Positions 44,003 through 52,431 of a stretch of 64,000 bases of DNA are shown piece after piece. Position 1 is the stretch's first letter. Each line of letters begins with the position of its first letter. Both the position numbers and the translations under genes were made by a program. This DNA comes from CAZEVY01 sp964515555 (GTDB lineage: Bacteria; Acidobacteriota; Terriglobia; Bryobacterales; Bryobacteraceae), in assembly GCA_964515555.1 (NCBI GenBank), contig CAZEVY010000007.1, positions 38,388-102,387 on the forward strand, given 5' to 3'. The notes beneath the pieces were generated by a model. It saw only the letters and a list, made by a program, of their open reading frames with translations. It ran no database searches and was not told the origin of the DNA.

Positions 44003-45007
44003 CTAGGCGGCCACGCCGAGCTTGGCGTGCCAGGACTTCGCGGAGCGGATGGCGTTGTTCACCGCGTTGATGTTCTTCACGCCTTCGCCGGCGAGCCAGT
44101 CCTCGAGCGCCTTGGCGCCGTGCTTGCCGTAGACGGGAATGCCGTCCTTCCAGGTCGCGCGGCCGCACAGGACACCCGAATAGTCGGCGCCCGACTCGCC
44201 CGCCATGTTCAGGGATTCGACGAACTGCTCGTTGCTGACGCCCGCCGAAAGGTAGATGAAGGGCTTGGCCGCCACGGACGCCGCGCGGCGGAACAGGTCG
44301 AGCGCTTCGGACTTGGACTGCGCTTTCTGGCCCTTGTACACCACGCTGCCTTCGACAAAGTGCGCGTTGATCGGCACCTCGACTTTCAGAACATCGACGC
44401 CGTAGCGGGGTTTTGAGAATTCCTTCATGGCGCCGATGACGATTTCGGGTTTCTTCTTGGCGTATTCCAGTCCCTTTTCGTCGCCGCCGGCGGGATCGTA
44501 GCCGACAAACTCGAGAAAGAACGGGATCCCGACTGTCTCGCACTCGGCGCCGATGCGCTCGATGAAGGCGTGCTTGATGTCGTTAACCTTGGGGTCGTCG
44601 AAGGGCGTGTAGTAGATGAGGATCTTCACGGCGTTGGCGCCCCATTCAGCGATGCGGCGCGCCGAGACCAGCGGCAGCAGGTCGGGAAGCCGCCCGGGAC
44701 GCGTGTTGTCGTAGCCGCTCTCCTCATAGGCGAGCAGCAGGCCGCATTTTTTGTCGCGCGCGGCGGCCGCGGGCAGGCCCCATTCGGGGTCGAGCAGGAT
44801 CGCGCTGGCGTGGGGTGTCAGGACTTTGGAAACGGCGATCTTGAATTCCGACATCATCTCGTCGGTGACGTCCTTTTTGTCGATGCCGCGGGCGGCGGCG
44901 ATCGACTTCTGTAGGCTACCGCGCTGGTCCATGGCGGCGGCGGCGATCACGCCCCGGTCGTTGGAGAGCGCGCGCAGATGTTTCAGCTTCGCTTCGGAAA
45001 TGCTCAT
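44003..45007 (-). CDS. Tagatose-1,6-bisphosphate aldolase family (LacD-type)
   Basis: A 334-residue class I aldolase of the LacD family. Motifs include GVIAAAAMDQRGSLQKSIAA, AILLDPEWGLPAA, AVKILIYYTPFDDPKVN, the Lys-bearing YGVDVLKVEVPINAHFVEG and KPFIYLSAGVSNEQF. It cleaves tagatose or fructose bisphosphate, or a related sugar bisphosphate, to triose phosphates. It is 6 bp after the membrane transferase gene and 61 bp before the dehydrogenase. Sugar specificity is not certain. Confidence 0.85.
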   Translation of the reverse strand: MSISEAKLKHLRALSNDRGVIAAAAMDQRGSLQKSIAAARGIDKKDVTDEMMSEFKIAVSKVLTPHASAILLDPEWGLPAAAARDKKCGLLLAYEESGYDNTRPGRLPDLLPLVSARRIAEWGANAVKILIYYTPFDDPKVNDIKHAFIERIGAECETVGIPFFLEFVGYDPAGGDEKGLEYAKKKPEIVIGAMKEFSKPRYGVDVLKVEVPINAHFVEGSVVYKGQKAQSKSEALDLFRRAASVAAKPFIYLSAGVSNEQFVESLNMAGESGADYSGVLCGRATWKDGIPVYGKHGAKALEDWLAGEGVKNINAVNNAIRSAKSWHAKLGVAA

Positions 45008-45013
45008 GGGAGT

Positions 45014-46468
45014 CTACTTAGTATAGCGGGCGGGTGCGGCCAGCGAGGCGCCGGTCGCCGGATCGTGGAAGAGCAGATTCAGGTGCAACCGCTCCATGAC
45101 GTGCCGATCCTCGGGGAGCAGGATGTAGTATTCGAAGTCACCCTCGGGGTTGGAGCGATCGACCGGGCGCATCCAGGCGAGACCGAGCGCGTGCCGGTAA
45201 AAATTCAGGCCCGGCTCGAACAGCCAGGAGGCTCCGACGCGTACATGATCGCGCGGATTCCTCGCGTGCTGACGGCGAAGGGCCTCCACGATGCGGCCGG
45301 TGGCAGCGTTAAACGGCCAGTCGCTGTAAACCCGCGTTGTCCAGCGCGCCGCGAACCAGCCGGCGGCGAGGACCAGGGCGATCGCCAGCGGAACGGCGAC
45401 GACGCGCGCCATCGGGCGCCGCCACGTCAGGTGTGCGGCAACCGAGGAGGACAGCAGGAAGAGGACGAGGAGGTGCAGCCCCGTGCGACCCAGCGGAAAC
45501 AGCACGCCGAAGTATCGATTCGCGAGCCAGGCGAGCGTCAGACTGCACAGCAAAGCGCCGGCGAGCAGCCACCAGACGGCGTGCGCGCCGCCGTCGCGCG
45601 GACGCCTCAGCCACCAGGCAGCGTGGATCGCCCAGCCGATCGCGATGAGAACGAGCATCGCCGGCGCGGCGCGGAAGGCCGTGAACCGAACGAGTCCGGC
45701 GAGGCGCTCGACGCCCGGCGACGGGTGGTGAACGATCGACGCGTAAGAGAGGCTCTCGGAGGTCTCGGCCAGCGACTTCGCACCGTAGTAGAACTGATCG
45801 GCGCGCGCGTGCGCCAGCGGAATGGCGAGGATCACTCCGGCGACGATGACAGCCGGCAACGCGACGTGATCGACCAGGCGGGTGAATCCCGCGCGTCCGT
45901 GGAAACGGATCGCGGCCAGGCCGTAGAGCGACGCGGCCGCGGCAACAGGGAAGAGCAGCGTCAGGTTGGTCGCGATGGCCAGTCCGAACGCGACTCCCGC
46001 CACACGCGCGGGGACGAGGCGGCTGGGGCTCAGCAGAGGGGGCAGTCCGGCGAGGAACAGCCCCAGCGCAAGGCCATAACCGCGCGCCGCCGAAAGAAAG
46101 TCGAGCAGGTAGGGATTCAAGCTCACCGCCGCGACGGCGATGAGAAGCATCGGGCCACTGCCGAAAGCGATCCGCGCCAGCCGGTACAAGGCGAAGAAGA
46201 GGATCGCGCCGCCGAGGAGGCTCGGCAGGCGCAGCGTGAGCTCGGAGGCGCCGAACAGATGCACCGATGCGCGCGCCAGCAGCGTGTAGAGCACGTGATT
46301 GTTGGCGTCGTAGTTGGTGAAGATGTCCTTGATCGGACCGGCGAGATACAGGTTGTAGGTGAACGCTTCGTCGATGGTGACGGACTGCGTCGCGGCGCGA
46401 TAGACGTTCGCGGCGAACAGGAAGGTAAGCAGCGCCGCGGCGGCGCGCGGAGTCCAGGTTCGTATCAA
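45014..46468 (-). CDS. GT39-like polytopic membrane protein
   Basis: A 484-residue protein with about 10-12 membrane helices. The first periplasmic loop reads QSVTIDEAFTYNLYLAGPIK, with the Asp-Glu pair typical of PMT/ArnT-like GT-C glycosyltransferases, then NNHVLYTLLARASVHLFGAS. Start is TTG 46468, only 11 bp from the divergent sulfatase start. It probably moves a sugar from a lipid carrier to an envelope acceptor. The assignment rests on topology and the DE motif. Confidence 0.75.
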   Translation of the reverse strand: MIRTWTPRAAAALLTFLFAANVYRAATQSVTIDEAFTYNLYLAGPIKDIFTNYDANNHVLYTLLARASVHLFGASELTLRLPSLLGGAILFFALYRLARIAFGSGPMLLIAVAAVSLNPYLLDFLSAARGYGLALGLFLAGLPPLLSPSRLVPARVAGVAFGLAIATNLTLLFPVAAAASLYGLAAIRFHGRAGFTRLVDHVALPAVIVAGVILAIPLAHARADQFYYGAKSLAETSESLSYASIVHHPSPGVERLAGLVRFTAFRAAPAMLVLIAIGWAIHAAWWLRRPRDGGAHAVWWLLAGALLCSLTLAWLANRYFGVLFPLGRTGLHLLVLFLLSSSVAAHLTWRRPMARVVAVPLAIALVLAAGWFAARWTTRVYSDWPFNAATGRIVEALRRQHARNPRDHVRVGASWLFEPGLNFYRHALGLAWMRPVDRSNPEGDFEYYILLPEDRHVMERLHLNLLFHDPATGASLAAPARYTK

Positions 46469-46479
46469 CTTGATATAGT

Positions 46480-47973
46480 ATGCCGGTGATCACGCGAAGA
46501 GCGCTGGTGGGCGGCGCGCTGATGCAGGCGACGCGGCAGCGGCCCAGTCTTCTCTACATCCTCGCCGACGACCACGCCGGCTACGCCATGGGCTGCGCGG
46601 GCGATCCGCTCGCCGAGACCCCGAACATCGACCGGCTCGCCTCGGAGGGCACGCGCTTCGCGCGGCACTACTGCAACTCGCCGGTGTGCACGCCCTCTCG
46701 GCAGTCGTTTCTGACGGGCCAACTGCCGCACTCGGCCGGCGTGACGCTGCTGCGCACGCCGCTCGCGACCGACAAGCCGACCGTCGCGAAACAACTCAAG
46801 AGCGCCGGGTACCAGACGGCGGTGTTCGGCAAGATGCACTTCAACCGCCCCTCGTCGCCGGGCCTGCACGGCTTCGATTACCTCATGACGGAGCAGGATC
46901 TCGCGCGCGCATGGGCGGCGGAGAAGCATCGCGAGATTCCCTCCGACATCCGGGCAAAGCCGCCGTGGAGACCGTTCGTCGACCCGGCGCGCGTGTGGCT
47001 GAACGCCGACAAGCTCCCGTATCCGCGCTTCGACGCCGACATGCGCGGTACGTTCCTAGCGCGGCAGGCCTGCAAGTACATGGAGGAGAATCGCGACAAG
47101 CGCTTCGCTCTGTGGGTGAGTTTTCAAGAGCCGCACGCGCCCTTCGATTTTCCGGTGGAGGATCGCGATCATTTCGCGCCGGCGGAAAGGTTCGCGGCGC
47201 CGCCGGTTGCGCCCCAGGACGCCTGGCAGGTTCCGAACGTGTTCCGCGACTTGAGCGACGCCGACAAACGCGGCATCAACGCCGCCTACTACACGTCGGT
47301 GCGCTTTCTCGACCGGAACATCGGCCTGCTGCTGGCGAAATTGAAGGAGCTCGGCCTCGACCAGTCCACGATGGTCGTCTATCACTCGGATCACGGCTAC
47401 TCGCTCGGCCACCACGGACGGTACGGCAAGCACGCCGGGTTCGAGCAGTCGCTGCATGTGCCGCTGATGATGCGATGGCCGGGGCGCGTGCGGCGGCGCG
47501 TGGTCAACGAGCTGACCGAGCACATCGACGTGGCGCCCACGATTCTCGATGTGCTTGGCGCCGAGCCCTTGAAGGTCGCGCACGGCCAGACGCTGCGCAA
47601 ATATCTCGAAGGCGACCGGCCGGCGCAGCCGCGCGATCACATCTTCTCGCAGTACCTGGAGAACGAAGAGGCGTACGTGCGCACCTCCCGCCACAAGCTG
47701 ATCTTCGGCAGCGGCACGCGAGAGCGGCAGGACGGCTATAAGACCGACAGCCCCACGCCGGGCCGCTACGTGAAGCTCTACGACGTTCGCGTCGATCCCG
47801 GCGAGCTGAACGATATCGCCGCGCAGCAGCCCGACGTCGTGCGCGCGATGGTGAGCTACGCGCTGCGGCGTTTTCGCGACACGCACCCGGAGTTCGGCGA
47901 CGAGCCGGGCCGTCCGTCGATTCAGGAGAGCCTGGAGTGGTACCTGCGTCCGCGCGACGCGGTCCCGGCATAG
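46480..47973 (+). CDS. Formylglycine-dependent sulfatase
   Basis: A 497-residue type I sulfatase. The N-terminal metal-binding strand is LLYILADDHAGYAMG and the modified Cys is C70 in the CTPSR signature (NSPVCTPSRQSFLTGQLPHS), which a formylglycine-generating enzyme must oxidise. Later metal ligands are in VVYHSDHGYSLGHHG. The N-terminus (MPVITRRALVGGALMQ) looks like a shortened twin-arginine signal. It removes sulfate from a carbohydrate or phenolic sulfate. No maturase gene is in the window. Confidence 0.92.
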   Translation: MPVITRRALVGGALMQATRQRPSLLYILADDHAGYAMGCAGDPLAETPNIDRLASEGTRFARHYCNSPVCTPSRQSFLTGQLPHSAGVTLLRTPLATDKPTVAKQLKSAGYQTAVFGKMHFNRPSSPGLHGFDYLMTEQDLARAWAAEKHREIPSDIRAKPPWRPFVDPARVWLNADKLPYPRFDADMRGTFLARQACKYMEENRDKRFALWVSFQEPHAPFDFPVEDRDHFAPAERFAAPPVAPQDAWQVPNVFRDLSDADKRGINAAYYTSVRFLDRNIGLLLAKLKELGLDQSTMVVYHSDHGYSLGHHGRYGKHAGFEQSLHVPLMMRWPGRVRRRVVNELTEHIDVAPTILDVLGAEPLKVAHGQTLRKYLEGDRPAQPRDHIFSQYLENEEAYVRTSRHKLIFGSGTRERQDGYKTDSPTPGRYVKLYDVRVDPGELNDIAAQQPDVVRAMVSYALRRFRDTHPEFGDEPGRPSIQESLEWYLRPRDAVPA

Positions 47974-47991
47974 GCGAATTGTCCGCGTGGA

Positions 47992-49332
47992 TTACACAGG
48001 CTCGAGGTATCGCGCCAACTCCCAGTCGGTGACCGCCTTTTCGAACTGCCGCACCTCCCACTCGCGCGTCGACGCGAAATGGTCGACGAACTCTTCGCCG
48101 AACCAGCGGCGCGCGGCCTTGCTGGCACGGAAGCGCCGGGTCGCGTCGGCGAGATTGCGCGGCAGCGGCGCGGCGTCCGACTCGTAGGCGTTCGTCGCCG
48201 CAAGCGGGCACTCCAGCTTCCGCTCGACGCCCTCCAGCCCCGCCGCCAGGGACGCCGCCATCGCCAGATACGGGTTGATGTCGGCGCCTGAGGCCCGCAG
48301 TTCGACGCGGGAGCCTTTGCCGCTCCCGGGAATCGCGCGCACCGCCGCAGTACGATTATCGACGCCCCAGGACGCGTTGACGGGCGCCCACGTGCCGGGC
48401 ACCGTGCGTTTGTAGGAGTTGATGGTCGGGCAATAGAGCGGCATCCACTCCGGCAGCAGCGAGACCAGTCCGGCGATGTAATGCCGCATCAGTTTGGGAA
48501 TCCCGTTGCCGGCGGCGAACAGGTTCTTCTTTCCGGAGCGATCCCACAGGCTCTGATGCAGGTGTCCGCTCGACCCCGGCAGGTCGCTGCTCCATTTCGC
48601 CATGAAGGTTGGCGTCAGATCGAAGCGCGCGGCGATCTCCTTGACCGCGGTCTTGAACAGCGCGGCGCGGTCGGCGGCTTCCATCGCCGTGGCCGGCTGG
48701 ATCGCCGCTTCGTAGACCCCCGGCCCCGTCTCGGTGTGCAGGCCCTCGATGGGAACGCCGAACTCGGCGAGCTGGTCGAACAGGGTCAGCACCAGCTCGG
48801 AGCTCGCCGAAGCACGCACGACGCTGTAGCCGAACATCCCGGGCGAGAGCGGCGTGAGGTTGCGGAACCCCTTCTCGCGCAGCGAGTGCGGCGTCTCGCG
48901 GAAGAACCAGAACTCGTATTCGGCGCCGAAGTACGGCACGTACCCCATCGCTTCGGCGCGCTGGACGACGCGGCGAAGGACGTTGCGGGGGGCGGCCGCG
49001 AGCGGTTGGCCGTCTTTCGAGTAGAGGTCGAGCAGGAAGAGCGCGGTCTCGTTCTCCCAGGGAATCGGACGATAGGTCGCCAGGTCGGCGCGCGCCACCG
49101 CGTCCGGGTAGCCGGTGTGCCAGCCCGTCAGCCTGACGTTGTCGTACAGTGCGTCGCCGATATCCCAGCCGAAGACGACATCGCAGAACCCGATGCCTCC
49201 GTCGGCCGCGGAATGGAACTTGTCGGGATGAATGTGCTTGCCGCGCAGCACTCCGTCGATATCGAACGCGCCGACCTTGACGCGCGTGATGCGGTCCTTC
49301 TCGAATCTCTCCAGAATCTCAGTGAGCTTCAT
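47992..49332 (-). CDS. Glutamine-synthetase-family ligase (gamma-glutamyl-amine type)
   Basis: A 446-residue GlnA-family protein. It has YFGAEYEFWFFRETPHS, the SSGHLHQSLW metal motif, NSYKRTVPGTWAPVNASWGV and GADINPYLAMAASLAAGLEG. It follows an aldehyde dehydrogenase and a permease in one unit, the layout of puuA-like gamma-glutamylpolyamine synthetases rather than of the nitrogen-assimilating GlnA. ATP-dependent ligation of glutamate to an amine is the likely reaction. The ATG overlaps the upstream stop by one base. Confidence 0.85.
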   Translation of the reverse strand: MKLTEILERFEKDRITRVKVGAFDIDGVLRGKHIHPDKFHSAADGGIGFCDVVFGWDIGDALYDNVRLTGWHTGYPDAVARADLATYRPIPWENETALFLLDLYSKDGQPLAAAPRNVLRRVVQRAEAMGYVPYFGAEYEFWFFRETPHSLREKGFRNLTPLSPGMFGYSVVRASASSELVLTLFDQLAEFGVPIEGLHTETGPGVYEAAIQPATAMEAADRAALFKTAVKEIAARFDLTPTFMAKWSSDLPGSSGHLHQSLWDRSGKKNLFAAGNGIPKLMRHYIAGLVSLLPEWMPLYCPTINSYKRTVPGTWAPVNASWGVDNRTAAVRAIPGSGKGSRVELRASGADINPYLAMAASLAAGLEGVERKLECPLAATNAYESDAAPLPRNLADATRRFRASKAARRWFGEEFVDHFASTREWEVRQFEKAVTDWELARYLEPV

Positions 49333-50813
49333 TATTCGAGCGCCACCCAGACCGATTTCACGTTGGTGTACTGCTCCAGTGCGTACGCGCCGAGGTCGCG
49401 CCCGAAGCCGCTCTGCTTGTAGCCGCCGAACGGCGAGGCGCTATCGAAGCCGCCGAACATGTTGATCCACACCGAGCCGGCCTTGATCTCGCCGGCGATG
49501 CGATGCGCCAGCCCCGCGTTCCTCGTCCACACCGCCGACACCAGCCCGTAGATCGTCCCGTTGGCAATCTCGACGGCCTGTTCGGCGTCGCGGAACTTGA
49601 TGACGCTGAGCACGGGCCCGAAGATCTCCTCCTGCGCGATCTTCATCTTCGGATCGACCTCGGTGAACACGGTCGGCTTCACGAAGAAGCCTTTCGACTT
49701 CACGCCCTCGGTGTCGCGCTCGCCGCCGCACACCAGTTGCGCGCCATCGTCGACGCCCGACTTGATATAGCCGAGGATGCGCTCCATCTGCGTGTTGGAA
49801 ATCTGCGATCCCATCTCGGTCTTGGGATCCAGCGGATCGCCGACGCGCATTTTGCGCGCACGCGCGGCGACCTTCTCGACGAACTCGTCGTGAATCGACT
49901 CGTGCAGCAACAACCGGGAGCCGGCGCTGCACACCTCGCCCTTGTTGGCGAAGATGCCGAAGAAGGCGGCCTTGGCGGCGGCTTCTAGGTCGCCGTCCGG
50001 GAAGACGATGTTCGGCGACTTGCCGCCGAGCTCCAGCGAGATACGCTTGAGGTTGCTCTCGGCGGACGCCTTGAGGAGCGCCCGCGCCGTGCGCGTCGAC
50101 CCCGTGAAACTGATCTTGTCGACGTCCATGTGCCGCGAAAGCGCCTCGCCGGTGGTGGCGCCGTATCCGGGCACGACGTTGACGACGCCCTCGGGGACGC
50201 CGGCTTCCGTCGCCAGTTCGGCCAGCTTCAGCGCCGTCAGCGGCGTCATCTCGCTGGGCTTCACGACGACCGAGCAGCCGCACGCCAGCGCCGGGGCGAT
50301 CTTCCAGGTCGCGAGCAGCGTCGGATAGTTCCAGGGCACGATCGCGCCCGCCACACCCACGGGTTCACGCAGCACGTAGTTGAGGAACGGCCCGTCGACC
50401 GGAATGGTCTCGCCGTAGATGCGGCGCACCCAGCCGGCGTAGTAGCGCAGCGCGTCGATGGCGGGGTTCACGTCGGCGCGCACCGCTTCGCGCAGAGTCT
50501 TGCCGTTCTCCATCGACTCGATGAGCGCGAACTCGTCGCGGCGGCTCTCGAGCAGGTCGGCCATGCGCCACAGGATGCGCTCCTTCTCCGACGGGTTCTT
50601 GCCGCGCCAGCTCTTCTTCTCGAAGCTGGCACGCGCGGCGGCGACGGCGCGGTCGACGTCGGCAGCGGTGCAGTCGGGAACGGCGGCGATCTTTTCCCCG
50701 GTGGCAGGGTTCACGACGTCAATCCCGCGGTCAGCCGACGATTTCGCCCAGACGCCGTCGATGAACATGGTGCCGGCGGGCAGGCGCGGCGTGAGGGTCT
50801 CGGTTGCAGTCAT
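49332..50813 (-). CDS. NAD(P)-dependent aldehyde dehydrogenase
   Basis: A 493-residue ALDH. The motifs are PWNYPTLLATWKIAPALACG, FTGSTRTARALLKASAESNL, the catalytic Glu in LELGGKSPNIVFPDG and Cys in NKGEVCSAGSRLLLHESIHD, ending with GGYKQSGFGRDLGAYALEQY. This resembles the betaine/gamma-aminobutyraldehyde branch. It oxidises an aldehyde to an acid, probably the gamma-glutamylated or free aminoaldehyde made by the neighbours. Start ATG 50813 overlaps the permease by 4 bp. Confidence 0.93.
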   Translation of the reverse strand: MTATETLTPRLPAGTMFIDGVWAKSSADRGIDVVNPATGEKIAAVPDCTAADVDRAVAAARASFEKKSWRGKNPSEKERILWRMADLLESRRDEFALIESMENGKTLREAVRADVNPAIDALRYYAGWVRRIYGETIPVDGPFLNYVLREPVGVAGAIVPWNYPTLLATWKIAPALACGCSVVVKPSEMTPLTALKLAELATEAGVPEGVVNVVPGYGATTGEALSRHMDVDKISFTGSTRTARALLKASAESNLKRISLELGGKSPNIVFPDGDLEAAAKAAFFGIFANKGEVCSAGSRLLLHESIHDEFVEKVAARARKMRVGDPLDPKTEMGSQISNTQMERILGYIKSGVDDGAQLVCGGERDTEGVKSKGFFVKPTVFTEVDPKMKIAQEEIFGPVLSVIKFRDAEQAVEIANGTIYGLVSAVWTRNAGLAHRIAGEIKAGSVWINMFGGFDSASPFGGYKQSGFGRDLGAYALEQYTNVKSVWVALE

Positions 50814-52276
50814 GCGGTCTCCTTGCGCGAGGCCCATTCGGGCCCCTGATAATAATGTCGCACCCGAGCGAACCACAACGCTGCGAGGCCGAGGGCCAGC
50901 GCGGCGAACGTTTTTCCGGCGAGCTGGTTGGGCGGCATCATCAGGATGACGCAAATGAACATGGTGTACCCGATGGCGACGGCGTTGATCCAGCCACCGT
51001 GGCGGCCGAGCGTCCAGACGGCGTCGCGCGTCCAGTCGACGCCCGCGCGGCGTGCGCGCCAGGCGAAGATCACCGGGATGATGTAGGCCACGTACATCGC
51101 GACCGTGCTGAGCGAGGTGACCACTGGGATCGCGCCGGTCCAAAGCATCGCCGCGAGCGACATCGCGACGACCAACCAGATGGCCGGACCGGGCGTGTTA
51201 TGCCGATTGACGCGGCGCAGCAGGGAAGACCAGGGCGCGCCGCCGTCGCGAGCCAGCGAGAACAGGGTGCGCGAACTGCTGGTGATGCACGACAGTCCGC
51301 AGAACCACATCGCCATCGACACCAGCGCCGACATGGCGGCGCCGGCTCGCGGGCCGATCGCGCTCTCGAGAATCGCGATCACGGCGGGGACGGGATTGCC
51401 CTGCGCGTCGCGTGCGCCGAGCACCGCGGCGATCGAGGGAATCGCGAGCGTCAGCGCGACGAGCAGCACATAGCCGGCGACGCCCGACACGGCCACCGAG
51501 AGCACGATGCCCCAGGGCGCGCGGCGGCGCGGGTCGTGCGTCTCCTCGGCCAAGTGCGCCGAAGCGTCGAAGCCCGTGTAGGTCCACTGCGCCTGCAAGA
51601 GGCCGAGCAGGAAGGCCCAGGCATAGGGCGCGCGGCCGTTGCTGTTCACGGCGTCGGCGAGAAAGCTCACCGGCTGAAGGGGCGCGAGCCACAGGAGCGC
51701 ACAGGCGATCGCGAGCACGCCGAGAATGTGGACGGTAACGCTGAGGTCGTTGAGTATCGCCACCAGGCGCACGCCGAAATGGTTCAGCACTCCCTGGTTG
51801 ACGGTGATGAAGGCGAACATCAGGAACAGATTTCGGGGCGTCGCCGGAATGCCGAAGAAGGGCAGGATGAACTGAGCGCAACTGTAGTTGATGCCCGCCT
51901 GGGCCGCGACGAGTCCGAGGAGATTGGAGCAGGCGACGAACCAAGCCAGCGCGGGGCCCCAGCGGCGGCCGCCGAGCGCCGCCGCCCAGTGGTACATCGC
52001 CCCCGAGGTCGGATATGCCGAACACAGCTCCGCCAGGCTGACCGCCACCGCCAACGTAAACACGGTCGCGATCGGCCAGCCGAGCGTCATCTCCAGCGGC
52101 CCGCCCATCTCCAGACCGTAGCCGTAGAGCGTCACCGCCCCGGTGAGGATCGAGATGATGGAAAACGACAGCGCGAAGTTCGAGAAGCCGCCCATGCCGC
52201 GGAACAGTTCCTGCGCGTAGCCGAATCGGGAAAGGTCGGAGAGGTCGCGGTCGGATCCCGTCTGTGGGTGTTCCAT
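50810..52276 (-). CDS. Amino acid/amine permease (APC superfamily)
   Basis: A 488-residue, 12-helix transporter. It starts SDLSRFGYAQELFRGMGGFS and has ISILTGAVTLYGYGLEMGGP, VSLAELCSAYPTSGAMYHWA and WTYTGFDASAHLAEETHDPR, as in GABA, choline and amine permeases (GabP-like). It imports the substrate for the aldehyde dehydrogenase and ligase encoded after it. It is divergent from the tandem membrane enzymes at 52326; the 49-bp gap must hold both promoters. Confidence 0.88.
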   Translation of the reverse strand: MEHPQTGSDRDLSDLSRFGYAQELFRGMGGFSNFALSFSIISILTGAVTLYGYGLEMGGPLEMTLGWPIATVFTLAVAVSLAELCSAYPTSGAMYHWAAALGGRRWGPALAWFVACSNLLGLVAAQAGINYSCAQFILPFFGIPATPRNLFLMFAFITVNQGVLNHFGVRLVAILNDLSVTVHILGVLAIACALLWLAPLQPVSFLADAVNSNGRAPYAWAFLLGLLQAQWTYTGFDASAHLAEETHDPRRRAPWGIVLSVAVSGVAGYVLLVALTLAIPSIAAVLGARDAQGNPVPAVIAILESAIGPRAGAAMSALVSMAMWFCGLSCITSSSRTLFSLARDGGAPWSSLLRRVNRHNTPGPAIWLVVAMSLAAMLWTGAIPVVTSLSTVAMYVAYIIPVIFAWRARRAGVDWTRDAVWTLGRHGGWINAVAIGYTMFICVILMMPPNQLAGKTFAALALGLAALWFARVRHYYQGPEWASRKETA

Positions 52277-52300
52277 GGGCGAATCGACCGTTATCGCACA

Positions 52301-52431
52301 GAACGCGCCGCCGTGGAGCCGGAGAATGTTAGCATTCGATTTGGAGCCAACTTCGGCGACTCGGCGATTCGAGCCGGTTATCGCACGTTGCGCTTACGTC
52401 TGGGCGGCATACGCCGTCGTCGAGTTCCTCG
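52301..52431 (+). repeat. 131-bp direct repeat, copy 1
   Basis: Bases 52301-52431 are identical to 54546-54676. The repeat covers the ribosome site GGAG (52315-52318), the ATG at 52326 and the first 106 coding bases of this membrane enzyme. A weaker match continues upstream for about 24 bases (from 52278). There is no transposase or inverted end. Confidence 0.97.

Noticed and set aside
52275..52325. ATG 52275 as the start of the first membrane paralogue
   Set aside because: It overlaps the divergent permease start codon and lacks a ribosome site; ATG 52326 has GGAG 7 bases ahead and is shared by both paralogues.
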